Shown here: positions 26,635 to 33,293 of the stretch, one piece after another
How positions within the stretch are numbered: the stretch's first letter is position 1
Layout of the letters: each line of letters starts with the position of its first letter
From: Streptomyces tsukubensis
GTDB taxonomy: Bacteria; Actinomycetota; Actinomycetes; Streptomycetales; Streptomycetaceae
Length of the DNA: 64,000 nucleotides
Direction: 5' to 3'
NCBI RefSeq assembly: GCF_003932715.1
Contig: NZ_CP020700.1
Location: forward strand, 4,796,501 to 4,860,500
Notes under the pieces: generated by a model
Database searches by the model: none
What the model was told of the DNA's origin: nothing
What the model saw: only the letters and a program-made list of their open reading frames with translations
Made by a program: the position numbers and the translations under genes

Positions 26635-27635
26635 GACGACGCTCCTTCGAGGGCGACGCCGGAGTGGGCGTCGCGCTGTTCCTGGTAGCGGGCGGTGACC
26701 CAGCCGGTGGACCAGCCGCACAGCTCGGCGGCGGCCCGTACGGGCAGGCCCTCGCCGCATGCGGCGGCGACGATCCGCCGGGCCTGGGGCTCGGGGAGCT
26801 TCTCGTTCACCGGGCCGCCGGACAGCAGCTCGGTGCGTTCACGGCGTTCGCGCTCGGCCGCTTCCTGCTGCTGCCGGCGGGCCGCCTGCTCGCGCGCCAG
26901 ACGCTCCGCCGTACGGCGCTGTTCAGCCTCGCGTTCACGCTGTTCACGCTCGCGCTGCTGCTGTTCACGCTCGTGTTCACGGCGTTCACGATCCGCCGCT
27001 TCCTGCCGCTGTCTGGCCTCTCGCTCAGCATGTTCGGTACGGCGGGCGGCGTCCTCCCGTTCGGTCTGCTCACGGGCGAGGCGGGCCTCGTGTTCACGCT
27101 GTTCACGCGCCAGAGCGGCCGTGTGCTCGCGCTCCTCCCGGGCCCGCCGGTCCGCCGCTTCCCGCCGCTCGGCAGCGGCCCGCTCCCGCGCTTCGCGCTC
27201 GGTACGTTCCTCGGCCTCCAGCCGCGCCACAGCGGCGGTGATGGCGCGCCGGTAGGCGAGTCCGGTCTCAGCGGTGACGATGAGGAGGAGGGGCGCGACC
27301 GCGTGAACGGCGACTCCGACCAGGTCTTTCTTCAGCGCGGAGTCCGCCGTATTCAGGGCCAGGGTCATGCAGCCGGTCATCCACCGCAGCACTACCGGCC
27401 ACCGCCCGCTCTCACCACCGAGCCGGGCCAGAACGGAGTCCAGACGGATCACGATTACCACCGCCGCATCCACCACCAGCGGCAGGATCGGCGCCGTCCA
27501 ACGCCACTCCCGGGGAGTGTGGGCAGCCATCAGCGGAGTCACCGTGAGGACCGAATACAGCATCGCCCCGCACACGATCAGCCACGTCCCGACGTTGAGA
27601 GCCCGCTCCGCTGAACGGATCTGAACACCGTTCAC
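26631..27635 (-). CDS. DUF2637-type (SpdB-like) membrane protein with long Arg/Glu coiled coil
   Basis: The first 130 residues hold four hydrophobic helices (for example LIVCGAMLYSVLTVTPLMA and VAVHAVAPLLLIVTAETG). A long charged helix of RERE/REQRE repeats follows (about 135-275). The C-terminal end resembles a helix-turn-helix (residues near AELCGWSTGWVTARY). It fits SpdB-like proteins that help spread the element from the first cell along the mycelium. GTG 27635 was chosen because it overlaps the upstream stop and the first helix begins shortly after. Length is 334 residues. Confidence 0.85.
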   Translation of the reverse strand: MNGVQIRSAERALNVGTWLIVCGAMLYSVLTVTPLMAAHTPREWRWTAPILPLVVDAAVVIVIRLDSVLARLGGESGRWPVVLRWMTGCMTLALNTADSALKKDLVGVAVHAVAPLLLIVTAETGLAYRRAITAAVARLEAEERTEREARERAAAERREAADRRAREEREHTAALAREQREHEARLAREQTEREDAARRTEHAEREARQRQEAADRERREHEREQQQREREQREREAEQRRTAERLAREQAARRQQQEAAERERRERTELLSGGPVNEKLPEPQARRIVAAACGEGLPVRAAAELCGWSTGWVTARYQEQRDAHSGVALEGASS

Positions 27636-27973
27636 GCCGGGGCCCCCGCCCCCAGGCCGACCGGCTCCGGATACAGGACCGGCGCGAAGCCGACCAGACG
27701 AATCTCGGCACCGGCGAACGCTCCGTGAACAATCAGCACCCCGATGCTCCCGCTGCTCTGAACGCGGTGAACAACGCCCTCGGCGGGGAGCTTCAACACC
27801 TCGCGCCAGACCTCGAATGCGGCGAAGCCGTCCCCGTGGAACAACAGCTCCAGCCGATCCGGGTAGACCGGCGTCACACTCACACTCGGCGCAGGCAGAT
27901 ACGCGAACTCGCTGCCGATCAGCCGCAGCGCCCTCAACGGGACGGACAGATCCGTCAGGGGAAGCGTGCTCAC
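27632..27973 (-). CDS. Hypothetical element protein, 113 residues
   Basis: No domain was recognised. The protein is mixed alpha/beta-like and soluble, with a motif around LELLFHGDGFAAFEVWREVL and a Pro/Gly-rich C-terminal end. GTG 27973 and the stop overlap the flanking genes by 4 bases each, so it is translated within the transfer operon. Confidence 0.7.
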   Translation of the reverse strand: MSTLPLTDLSVPLRALRLIGSEFAYLPAPSVSVTPVYPDRLELLFHGDGFAAFEVWREVLKLPAEGVVHRVQSSGSIGVLIVHGAFAGAEIRLVGFAPVLYPEPVGLGAGAPA

Positions 27974-28245
27974 GCCGCACCCCCCAAGATGCGGGCCGCG
28001 TTGGTGCGGTTCGCCAGATTCCGGCGCACGACCAGCACACGGCGCCGCTCGCGACGGACACGCTGCTCGTCCAACTCGGTCGTCGTCCGGTCCAGCACCG
28101 CGATCCGGGCATCCAGCTCATCCACCTCGGCGAGGATGAGCGGCATCTCCGCGTCGATCGCGTCCAACTCGGCCGCCGTCGGCTCCAGCCACGGAGCGAA
28201 AGCGATCGCCGCTTCTGCGAGCGTCAGCTCAGGGACAATACCCAT
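27970..28245 (-). CDS. Small helical protein, 91 residues (DUF6284-like)
   Basis: The acidic N-terminal half (TAAELDAIDAEMPLILAEVDELDARI) is followed by a basic helix rich in Arg, giving a likely coiled coil. It resembles small proteins found in many Streptomyces AICEs and filed as DUF6284, although that naming is from memory. ATG 28245 has AAGGAG 10 bases upstream. It is the first well-supported gene of the transfer operon after two tiny possible genes. Confidence 0.7.
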   Translation of the reverse strand: MGIVPELTLAEAAIAFAPWLEPTAAELDAIDAEMPLILAEVDELDARIAVLDRTTTELDEQRVRRERRRVLVVRRNLANRTNAARILGGAA

Positions 28246-28442
28246 GGGTCGTTGCTCTCCTTGTCTGGTGGAACGGCCCAAACCCAGCGCCCCCGGAGTT
28301 GCCGCTCCGGGGGCGCACGCCGTTCGGAAAATGGGACGGATGGAGTGCCCCGGCCAGGAGTCGAACCCGGCCTGCGACCATCAGGGCGGTACAGCAATCG
28401 GTCAGCTCACCGGCGGCGCGGCCCCGGCCGCCTCCCGCGTAC

Positions 28443-28535
28443 TCACCGGACCACGCCCGGCTGCGCCCAGGCGCCGCACTTGCGGCACATCAGCTGCGAA
28501 CCATCCCGGACCATCGGCCGGCCGCAGCACGTCAC
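28443..28535 (-). CDS. Tiny zinc-ribbon-like protein, 30 residues
   Basis: The short product contains TCCGRP and, 11 residues later, MCRKCGAW: two Cys pairs as in a zinc ribbon. GTG 28535 has GGAGGG 6 bases upstream and overlaps the stop of another tiny frame by 4 bases. The same frame is open back to a TTG at 28661, so a 72-residue version is possible. Confidence 0.45.
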   Translation of the reverse strand: MTCCGRPMVRDGSQLMCRKCGAWAQPGVVR

Positions 28536-28645
28536 AGCGACCCTCCGGGGATCCGGCGGGGCAAAGGCGGGACATCCGGGTGAGGACGCGGACTCTCCGA
28601 ATCCCCCGGATGATCCGCCCGCACATCTGCCAAACTGCACACCAC
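28532..28645 (-). CDS. Possible 37-residue leader-like protein
   Basis: A GTG at 28645 sits 6 bases after the strong site GGAGGAGG. The frame ends in a 4-base overlap with the zinc-ribbon-like gene. The peptide is Pro/Asp/Arg-rich with no recognisable domain. It is supported only by the ribosome site and coupling. Confidence 0.35.
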   Translation of the reverse strand: MVCSLADVRADHPGDSESPRPHPDVPPLPRRIPGGSL

Positions 28646-29142
28646 AGGTGACCTCCTCCAAGGTGCCTGTAAGCGCCGTCCGGGGGGCAACCTGGACGGC
28701 GCACTTCGTGGGGCTTCCTGCCGCCCCACGCCGACGACCATCCCGATCGGTGTGAACCGCGTGATGGTGACGACGTGCAGCTCAGGACTGCCACGCGGAC
28801 CTTGAGCCGCGCCGCCGACCTTTTGCGGGAGGTCGTGGCCCGTCGTACGCGTTTCTGGATCTGCGCCTCATCCCGCTCGCCCGAGGAATCGCAACTCGGG
28901 TCTCTTCGCGCGGCGTGCCTGCCCTCGGGGCAGATCCGGTCTTTTGAGTCGGTCGTCCCTTGGGACACCCCGACTGGTCTCCACTGGCCTCGGCCGGAAT
29001 CATCACGGCCGTCTGCGGTGGATCACGCTGTGGAGTTGTGTAGGGCCCGGCTCACTGCTCTCCGGGCATTGCGGAGCAGCCCAAAGAAGGCCCCTCCAGG
29101 GCCGCTGTCCTAGGACTGCGACCTCATGAGGAGACTGTGGCC
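28646..29142. other. Non-coding or weakly coding stretch before gntR
   Basis: No convincing gene was seen. A plus frame at 28775-29113 starts with GTG but has no ribosome site or recognised domain. This stretch should hold the minus-strand promoter of the transfer operon. It includes TCCTAGGA at 29108-29115, a weaker copy of the gntR operator half-sites. Confidence 0.5.
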
Positions 29143-29178
29143 CACAGTCCCAGGACTGTCAACAGTCCTGGGACTGTG
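29143..29178. promoter_or_regulatory. Perfect 17-bp inverted repeat, operator for the GntR regulator
   Basis: Arms 29143-29159 and 29162-29178 are exact inverted copies with a 2-base centre. Each arm itself contains an AGTCC-xx-GGACT dyad. It ends 28 bases before the gntR start, between gntR and the divergent transfer operon. Confidence 0.85.
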
Positions 29179-29206
29179 TTTGACTTAAGCGTCGAAAGGA
29201 GCCGGG

Positions 29207-30016
29207 ATGTCGCCGAAGTGGCGAGAGCTGGCGGACAGGCTGGCCGGGGAAATTCGGAGCGGCGAGTACGCCCCGGGTGATCAGCTCCCGCACATCAGGG
29301 ATCTCGTCGAGGCTGGCGAGGGCTCCAAAACCACGGTTCACCAGGCGTACAAGGCTCTCGAAGCTGAGGGTCTGGTGACCTCATCGCGGGGGCACGGCAC
29401 TGTCGTACGGCAGCAAGCGCCGCTCAAGCGGCTGGGTATCGCGCGGTACGACAAAGCCAAATGGCGTGACAGCGACGAAGTGGCTTTCATTGCAGATCGC
29501 GTTGCTTCGGGGCGCGCGTACAAGCGTGGCGAGCAGACACAGACCATCAGCCTCGTTGAGGCGCCGGCCGAAGTCGCTGCCGCACACGGGTTGCCGGTCG
29601 GGGCGGAGGTGTACGCGCGTGCCCGGCTCGTGAAGGAGGGGCAGCAGCCGACGCACACCCTGACCAGCTACTACCGCCCCGAGCATGTTGAGGGCACTCG
29701 GTTGGTAGATCCCACCCCGGGCCCGGCGGGACGGGGTGGAGGTTTTCGGGTGCTGTATGACGCCGGGTACGAGATCGACCACATGAAGGAAGAGTTGTTC
29801 GCCCGTGTCCCCACGCCCGACGAGGTCGCGCTGTTGCTGCTGCCACCGGGGGAGCCGGTCGTCGAGCTGCACCGGACGACCTACACCGCCGACGGTACGG
29901 TGGTCGAATTCGCGATCGGCGTGCATGCCGCGACGCGGTTCGCGTGGGCGTACGACTTCAAGGTGCCTGACTCCGCTGCCCAAGAACCCGAGGAAGGAAG
30001 CCCCCGTGCCAAGTGA
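29207..30016 (+). CDS. GntR-family transcriptional repressor with UTRA domain (KorSA-like)
   Basis: An N-terminal winged helix (about residues 1-68) contains ELADRLAGEIRSGEYAPGDQLP and the HTH TTVHQAYKALEAEGLV. A UTRA ligand domain follows (about 90-255). KorSA of pSAM2 belongs to this type and keeps the element silent in the chromosome. Length is 269 residues. ATG 29207 follows AAAGGAG at 7 bases. The perfect palindrome directly upstream suggests self-repression and control of the divergent transfer genes. Confidence 0.9.
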   Translation: MSPKWRELADRLAGEIRSGEYAPGDQLPHIRDLVEAGEGSKTTVHQAYKALEAEGLVTSSRGHGTVVRQQAPLKRLGIARYDKAKWRDSDEVAFIADRVASGRAYKRGEQTQTISLVEAPAEVAAAHGLPVGAEVYARARLVKEGQQPTHTLTSYYRPEHVEGTRLVDPTPGPAGRGGGFRVLYDAGYEIDHMKEELFARVPTPDEVALLLLPPGEPVVELHRTTYTADGTVVEFAIGVHAATRFAWAYDFKVPDSAAQEPEEGSPRAK

Positions 30017-30383
30017 GGGAAAGCCCCAGCTCATCGACACAGCGGACATCGCGACTCCGGCTGATGTTCCTTCCGTAGACCCGTGGCTGCTACTGGAGCG
30101 GCGCGAGCGGCACACCGAGCGTCTCGCCGAGGCGCCCAGCGCCACGGCGGACGTCTTCGCTGCCTTGGCGCTCGGCACGGCGGTGCGCCGGATCCTTGAC
30201 GAACAGGAACAGCAACTGGTGCGGGAGGGGCTGAGGCGGGGAGCGACCTGGGGGCAGTTGGGGGCGGCGATCGGGGTGGCCGGCCCTGAGGTGCGAGCCG
30301 CCTTCATGGCATGGGCCGAGCGACTTCCGGAGGCAGAGGCTGCTGAGGCGCTGAGCCTTGCCTCGCACGGGTTGGTGCAGTGA
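30006..30383 (+). CDS. Hypothetical protein with HTH-like C-terminal half, 125 residues
   Basis: No family was recognised. The segment GATWGQLGAAIGVAGPEVRAAF resembles a helix-turn-helix of the sigma-4/MarR kind, and the N-terminus is acidic. GTG 30006 lies inside the end of gntR (11-base overlap) and the stop overlaps the next start by 4 bases. It is therefore made with the repressor and may modify its action. Confidence 0.7.
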   Translation: MPSEGKPQLIDTADIATPADVPSVDPWLLLERRERHTERLAEAPSATADVFAALALGTAVRRILDEQEQQLVREGLRRGATWGQLGAAIGVAGPEVRAAFMAWAERLPEAEAAEALSLASHGLVQ

Positions 30384-31030
30384 TCTCTGCTCGGGCGAGG
30401 GAGGACGCACTTCTCATCTGGGACTACCACCAGATGGGCCACGTGCTCCGCCCCTGCTCGGTTGCCATCGGCTTGGGAAGCCATGACCTCGGTGTGGCCG
30501 ATGAGGCTGTGCGTCTGTACGAGCGAGGCATGGCGCCGCTGCTCGTCTTCACGGGAGCAACCAGCCCCACCACGGCGGCGCGTATGCCGCGGGGCGAAGC
30601 TGTCCACTACCGAGACCGCGCTCTTGAGCTTGGTGTGCCCGACTCCTCCGTGCTGGTCGAACCACGGGCGCGCAACTCTGGAGAGAACATCCGATTCTCA
30701 AAGGCTTTGCTGGAAGACAACGGTGTTGACGTGTCATCCGTGCTGCTGGTCAGCAAGCCGTACGAAGAGCGGCGCGCGTATGCCACGGCGCGCCAGCTCT
30801 GGCCCGAGGTGGACGTCGTCAGCGCGTCCGCGCCGATGGTCTTCGAGGACTACCTTGCCTCCATCGGGGATGAGCGCCTGGTTATCGACATGCTCGTGGG
30901 AGCCCTTCAGAGGTTGCTGATCTACCCCGATCAGGGGTTCATGATCAGGCAGGAAGTGCCTGACATCGTGATGCAGGCGTACGAGCGGCTGCGTGGTGAT
31001 GGTTTCACGAGCCGGATCGTCCCTGGGTGA
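30380..31030 (+). CDS. YdcF/ElyC-family (DUF218) protein
   Basis: This 216-residue cytosolic Rossmann-like protein has the DUF218 motifs VAIGLGSHD, LLVFTGATSP, the RARNSGENI patch with its acid and Asn, and VLLVSKPYEERRA. Some relatives bind nucleotides or act in cell envelope metabolism, but the role in an AICE is not known. GTG 30380 overlaps the upstream stop. Its 3' end is 22 bases from the CRISPR array, which is probably transcribed towards it. Confidence 0.85.
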   Translation: MISARAREDALLIWDYHQMGHVLRPCSVAIGLGSHDLGVADEAVRLYERGMAPLLVFTGATSPTTAARMPRGEAVHYRDRALELGVPDSSVLVEPRARNSGENIRFSKALLEDNGVDVSSVLLVSKPYEERRAYATARQLWPEVDVVSASAPMVFEDYLASIGDERLVIDMLVGALQRLLIYPDQGFMIRQEVPDIVMQAYERLRGDGFTSRIVPG

Positions 31031-31052
31031 CTTGGTGCTGGGAGCAAGCGTG

Positions 31053-31447
31053 CGGGCCAACCCCGCGTGCGCGGGGACCACAGACTCTCCGGCCCGTACC
31101 GTCCGGCGATCTCGGGATCAACCCCGCGTACGCGGGGACCACGTCGTGAGGATCCCCTGCATCTCCGTGGTGCCGGGACCAACCCCGCGGGCGCGGGGAC
31201 CACCTCATCAAGAACCGCGGGTACAGGCGCATAGCGGGACCAACCCCGCAGGCGCGGGGACCACCGGCGCCGTGGTCTCCTACGGACATGGTGACGGGGA
31301 CCAACCCCGCAGGCGCGGGGACCACCACATAGAGCAACCTCCCGCAGGGGGGTGCCGGGGACCAACCCCGCAGGCGCGGGGACCACCCCACGAGGTCGAA
31401 CACGTACTCGCCAACGATGGGACCAACCCCGCAGGCGCGGGGACCAC
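31053..31447 (-). CRISPR. Type I-E CRISPR array, 7 repeats and 6 spacers, no cas genes nearby
   Basis: Repeats of 29 bases begin at 31053, 31114, 31175, 31236, 31297, 31358 and 31419, and every spacer is exactly 32 bases. On the minus strand the repeat begins GTGGTCCCCGCG and ends GGGGTTGGTCCC, the usual Streptomyces I-E type with a hairpin core. Repeats at 31236 to 31419 are identical; those at 31053 and 31114 are worn, which marks the trailer end. The leader end is thus on the right, and transcription runs on the minus strand. No cas gene occurs in the window. Confidence 0.95.
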
Positions 31448-31530
31448 AGGAGCTGACCAGGGACGTTAGTTGGCGCGACCCTGGATTTTACCCACTTTGC
31501 CAAGAACGGACATTTCTCCCTCTCGTGAAG
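31448..31530 (-). promoter_or_regulatory. Probable CRISPR leader
   Basis: The bases beside the newest repeat are less GC-rich than the surroundings (for example TGGATTTTACCCACTTTG at 31483-31500) and hold no gene. This fits a leader driving minus-strand transcription. No promoter boxes could be fixed. The rest up to attR (31531-31655) shows nothing recognisable. Confidence 0.5.
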
Positions 31531-31655
31531 CCTGCGGTCCAGAGCGCGACCGAGAGCATGATCAGGACGACGTGTGGACGGAGCAGGAACCGGAGCACCG
31601 GGTGCCCGGGAAAGTGCCTGCTCAAGGGAGCCTTGCGAGTGCAGGCGCCAGAGGT

Positions 31656-31711
31656 CTGTAAATCCGTCGGCTTAGCCTACCCAGGTTCGAATCCTGGCGC
31701 CGCCACGTGAA
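31656..31711. repeat. attR core, 56-bp direct repeat
   Basis: This is an exact copy of 16293-16348, beginning CTGTAAATCC and ending CACGTGAA. It holds the last 50 bases of tRNA-Tyr and marks the element's right end. Confidence 0.93.
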
Positions 31712-31748
31712 GAAGGACCCCCGTCCAGTGACTGGACGGGGGTCCTTC
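31712..31748. terminator. Hairpin directly after attR, original tRNA-Tyr terminator
   Basis: An 18-bp perfect inverted repeat (31712-31729 with 31731-31748) starts on the base after the att core. Before insertion it would have followed tRNA-Tyr, so it is most likely the chromosomal terminator now stranded at attR. Confidence 0.8.
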
Positions 31749-31756
31749 GCGTTCTC

Positions 31757-31790
31757 CCGGACGCCGGACGCCGGACGCCGGACGCCGGAC
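31757..31790. repeat. 7-bp tandem repeat (CCGGACG, 4.9 copies)
   Basis: Five nearly full head-to-tail units of CCGGACG lie in non-coding DNA between attR and the next gene. No function is evident. Confidence 0.8.
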
Positions 31791-31846
31791 CTCGCCCCCG
31801 ACCCCGACCCGTGCCGGAGGCCAAGAGATCGGGCCGGGTGCCGGGG

Positions 31847-32371
31847 TCAGTCGGCGAGGCGGAAGGCGAGTTGGATCTGCCACTTGTTCATATCCGGTTC
31901 CACCCGGGGGTCGGTGAGATAGGACTCCAGACGGCAGCCCCAGCGCTCCGCACCGTCGGCCAGCGGGGTCATGTCCCAGGTCAGGCCCTCGTGGTCGGCC
32001 CAGGTGCGCAGGGCCGTGATGGTGTCGAAGAGGCCGTCCGGGTGTCCGGTGCGGACGACGGTGGCGTACCGCCCGGCCGGGAGGTATCCCGCCCGGATGT
32101 CCCCTTCGGGGTTCACCGGTGCCGTCAGGGGGATCCCGGCCTCGACATCGGACTCACCGGCCATGTCGACCGTACGGAAGCGGAAGAAGGGCGCGCCCGC
32201 GAACTCCGCCCCCTGCGCGGCAGCCCAGCCGATCAGCTCTCCGAGGCGGTCTGCGATCACCGCGAAGTGATCCATACGGACCGATCCCCGGATGCAGACG
32301 TAGAACTGCTCCGGACGGTCGACGATTTCGGGCCGGAACCCGGGGGCGGCGGTGCTGCTGTCGGAGTTCAT
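31847..32371 (-). CDS. GyrI-like/AraC effector-binding domain protein
   Basis: This single-domain SOUL/GyrI-like small-molecule-binding protein has 174 residues. It runs from PEIVDRPEQFYVCIRGSV to a final MNKWQIQLAFRLAD, with ILV-rich strands and LPAGRYATVVRTGHPDGL typical of the fold. It has no DNA-binding part. ATG 32371 was chosen with GGAAGG about 10 bases upstream; another ATG at 32404 has no ribosome site. It is chromosomal and outside the AICE. Confidence 0.8.
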   Translation of the reverse strand: MNSDSSTAAPGFRPEIVDRPEQFYVCIRGSVRMDHFAVIADRLGELIGWAAAQGAEFAGAPFFRFRTVDMAGESDVEAGIPLTAPVNPEGDIRAGYLPAGRYATVVRTGHPDGLFDTITALRTWADHEGLTWDMTPLADGAERWGCRLESYLTDPRVEPDMNKWQIQLAFRLAD

Positions 32372-32420
32372 GAGGGGTGGACCTTCCGGAGGCCGCGGAC
32401 TCATCGCCCGCGGCCGTGGA

Positions 32421-32464
32421 CAGGACGGAACCAGGACGGGACCAGGACGGGACCAGGACGGAAC
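32421..32464. repeat. 11-bp tandem repeat (CAGGACGGRAC, 4 copies)
   Basis: Four head-to-tail copies lie in the gap between the NAD(P)-binding protein gene and the GyrI-like gene. One base alternates between A and G in the ninth position. Confidence 0.8.
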
Positions 32465-32474
32465 CGCGCGGGGT

Positions 32475-33131
32475 TCAGTTGCCGGCGATATCGCGTACGG
32501 CTACGGAGACCGGCACCGAGCCGCTGATCAGCTCCAGGGTCAGCCCGGCCGTCGCCGGGGTGTCGAGCAGTTCGGAGAGGACCGCCGCCACATCGTCCCG
32601 CGGCACCGGGCCCCGCCCCGTCGATGCCGCCAGCCGGACCAGGCCGGTCCCGGCGTCGTCGGTCAGAGCCCCGGGGCGCAGGATCGTCCAGTCGAGACCG
32701 GACCTGGCCCGGATGTCGTCGTCGGCCGCCCCCTTCGCCCGCAGATAGGCGTCGAACTGGCCGTCGCCCTCGTGCCGGGCATCGGCCCCCATGGACGAGA
32801 CCACCACATAGCGGCGTACCCCGGCCCGCTCGGCCGCGTCCGCGAAGAGCACGGCGGCACCGCGGTCGACGGTGTCCTTGCGGGGGATTCCGCTGCCCGG
32901 CCCGGCGCCCGCCGCGAACACCGCGGCATCGGCGCCCCGCAGCACCTCGGCGACCTCGTCGACCCCGGCCGATTCCAGGTCCAGGACGACGGGTTCGGCA
33001 CCGGCGTCCCGTAGTGCAGCGGCCTGTTCCGGTGAGCGGATGACGCCCACCACCTCGTGTCCGCCCGCCGAGAGCAGCCGCTCCAGCCGCAGGGCGATCT
33101 GACCGTGTCCTCCAGCGATCACAATGCGCAT
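32475..33131 (-). CDS. NAD(P)H-binding atypical SDR family protein
   Basis: This 218-residue Rossmann-fold protein starts with MRIVIAGGHGQIALRLERLL, the dinucleotide-binding loop. The motifs DAAVFAAGAG, VVVSSMGAD and WTILRPGAL fit atypical SDRs that bind NAD(P) and often act as oxidoreductases or redox sensors. The normal catalytic YxxxK is absent. It stands alone and its substrate is not evident. Confidence 0.85.
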   Translation of the reverse strand: MRIVIAGGHGQIALRLERLLSAGGHEVVGVIRSPEQAAALRDAGAEPVVLDLESAGVDEVAEVLRGADAAVFAAGAGPGSGIPRKDTVDRGAAVLFADAAERAGVRRYVVVSSMGADARHEGDGQFDAYLRAKGAADDDIRARSGLDWTILRPGALTDDAGTGLVRLAASTGRGPVPRDDVAAVLSELLDTPATAGLTLELISGSVPVSVAVRDIAGN

Positions 33132-33293
33132 GCCACGACCGTACGCCGGAAGCTCCCGCCCCGCCCGGTCGCGCCCATTCCGTCACCGGCCCGTGTGACA
33201 CCACAGCGGCCCCGACCCCACCCCGCCCGCAGCCCGCGCACCGTCTCGGACCGGCCCCCGACCGCCCCGTACCCGATCAGCCGTCCCCGCGGG

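Larger units (their letters stand above)
16293..31711. mobile_element. Actinomycete integrative and conjugative element (AICE), about 15.4 kb, SLP1-type site
   Basis: The element is bounded by identical 56-bp repeats at 16293-16348 and 31656-31711, the left copy being the 3' end of tRNA-Tyr. Gene order from attL is int, xis, helicase, prim-pol, PP2C-like phosphatase, small proteins, traB, Spd-like genes, NUDIX, DUF2637 protein, small genes, then divergent gntR with two followers and a CRISPR array. All AICE modules (excision, replication, FtsK-type transfer, GntR control) are present, and all main genes look intact. The locus is the same one used by SLP1 in S. coelicolor. Confidence 0.93.

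Noticed and set aside
26759..27241. Plus-strand frames rich in Val-His-Ala repeats opposite the DUF2637 gene
   Set aside because: They are the mirror image of the Arg/Glu coiled coil coding repeats on the minus strand.
28775..29113. Plus frame of 112 codons before gntR
   Set aside because: The codon pattern is not excluded, but there is no ribosome site, no recognisable domain and it lies in a probable promoter region; left unannotated.
31082..31418. Possible self-targeting by the CRISPR spacers
   Set aside because: By eye no spacer matched another part of the window, including the phage module; a proper search is needed, so nothing is claimed.
31053..31447. Reading the CRISPR region as a repeat protein gene (overlapping open frames on both strands)
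   Set aside because: The 61-base period with constant 29-base repeats and unlike 32-base spacers is CRISPR architecture; 61 is not a multiple of three.
31417..31710. Open frame across the last CRISPR repeat, leader and attR
   Set aside because: It would translate CRISPR repeat and tRNA sequence; chance frame.
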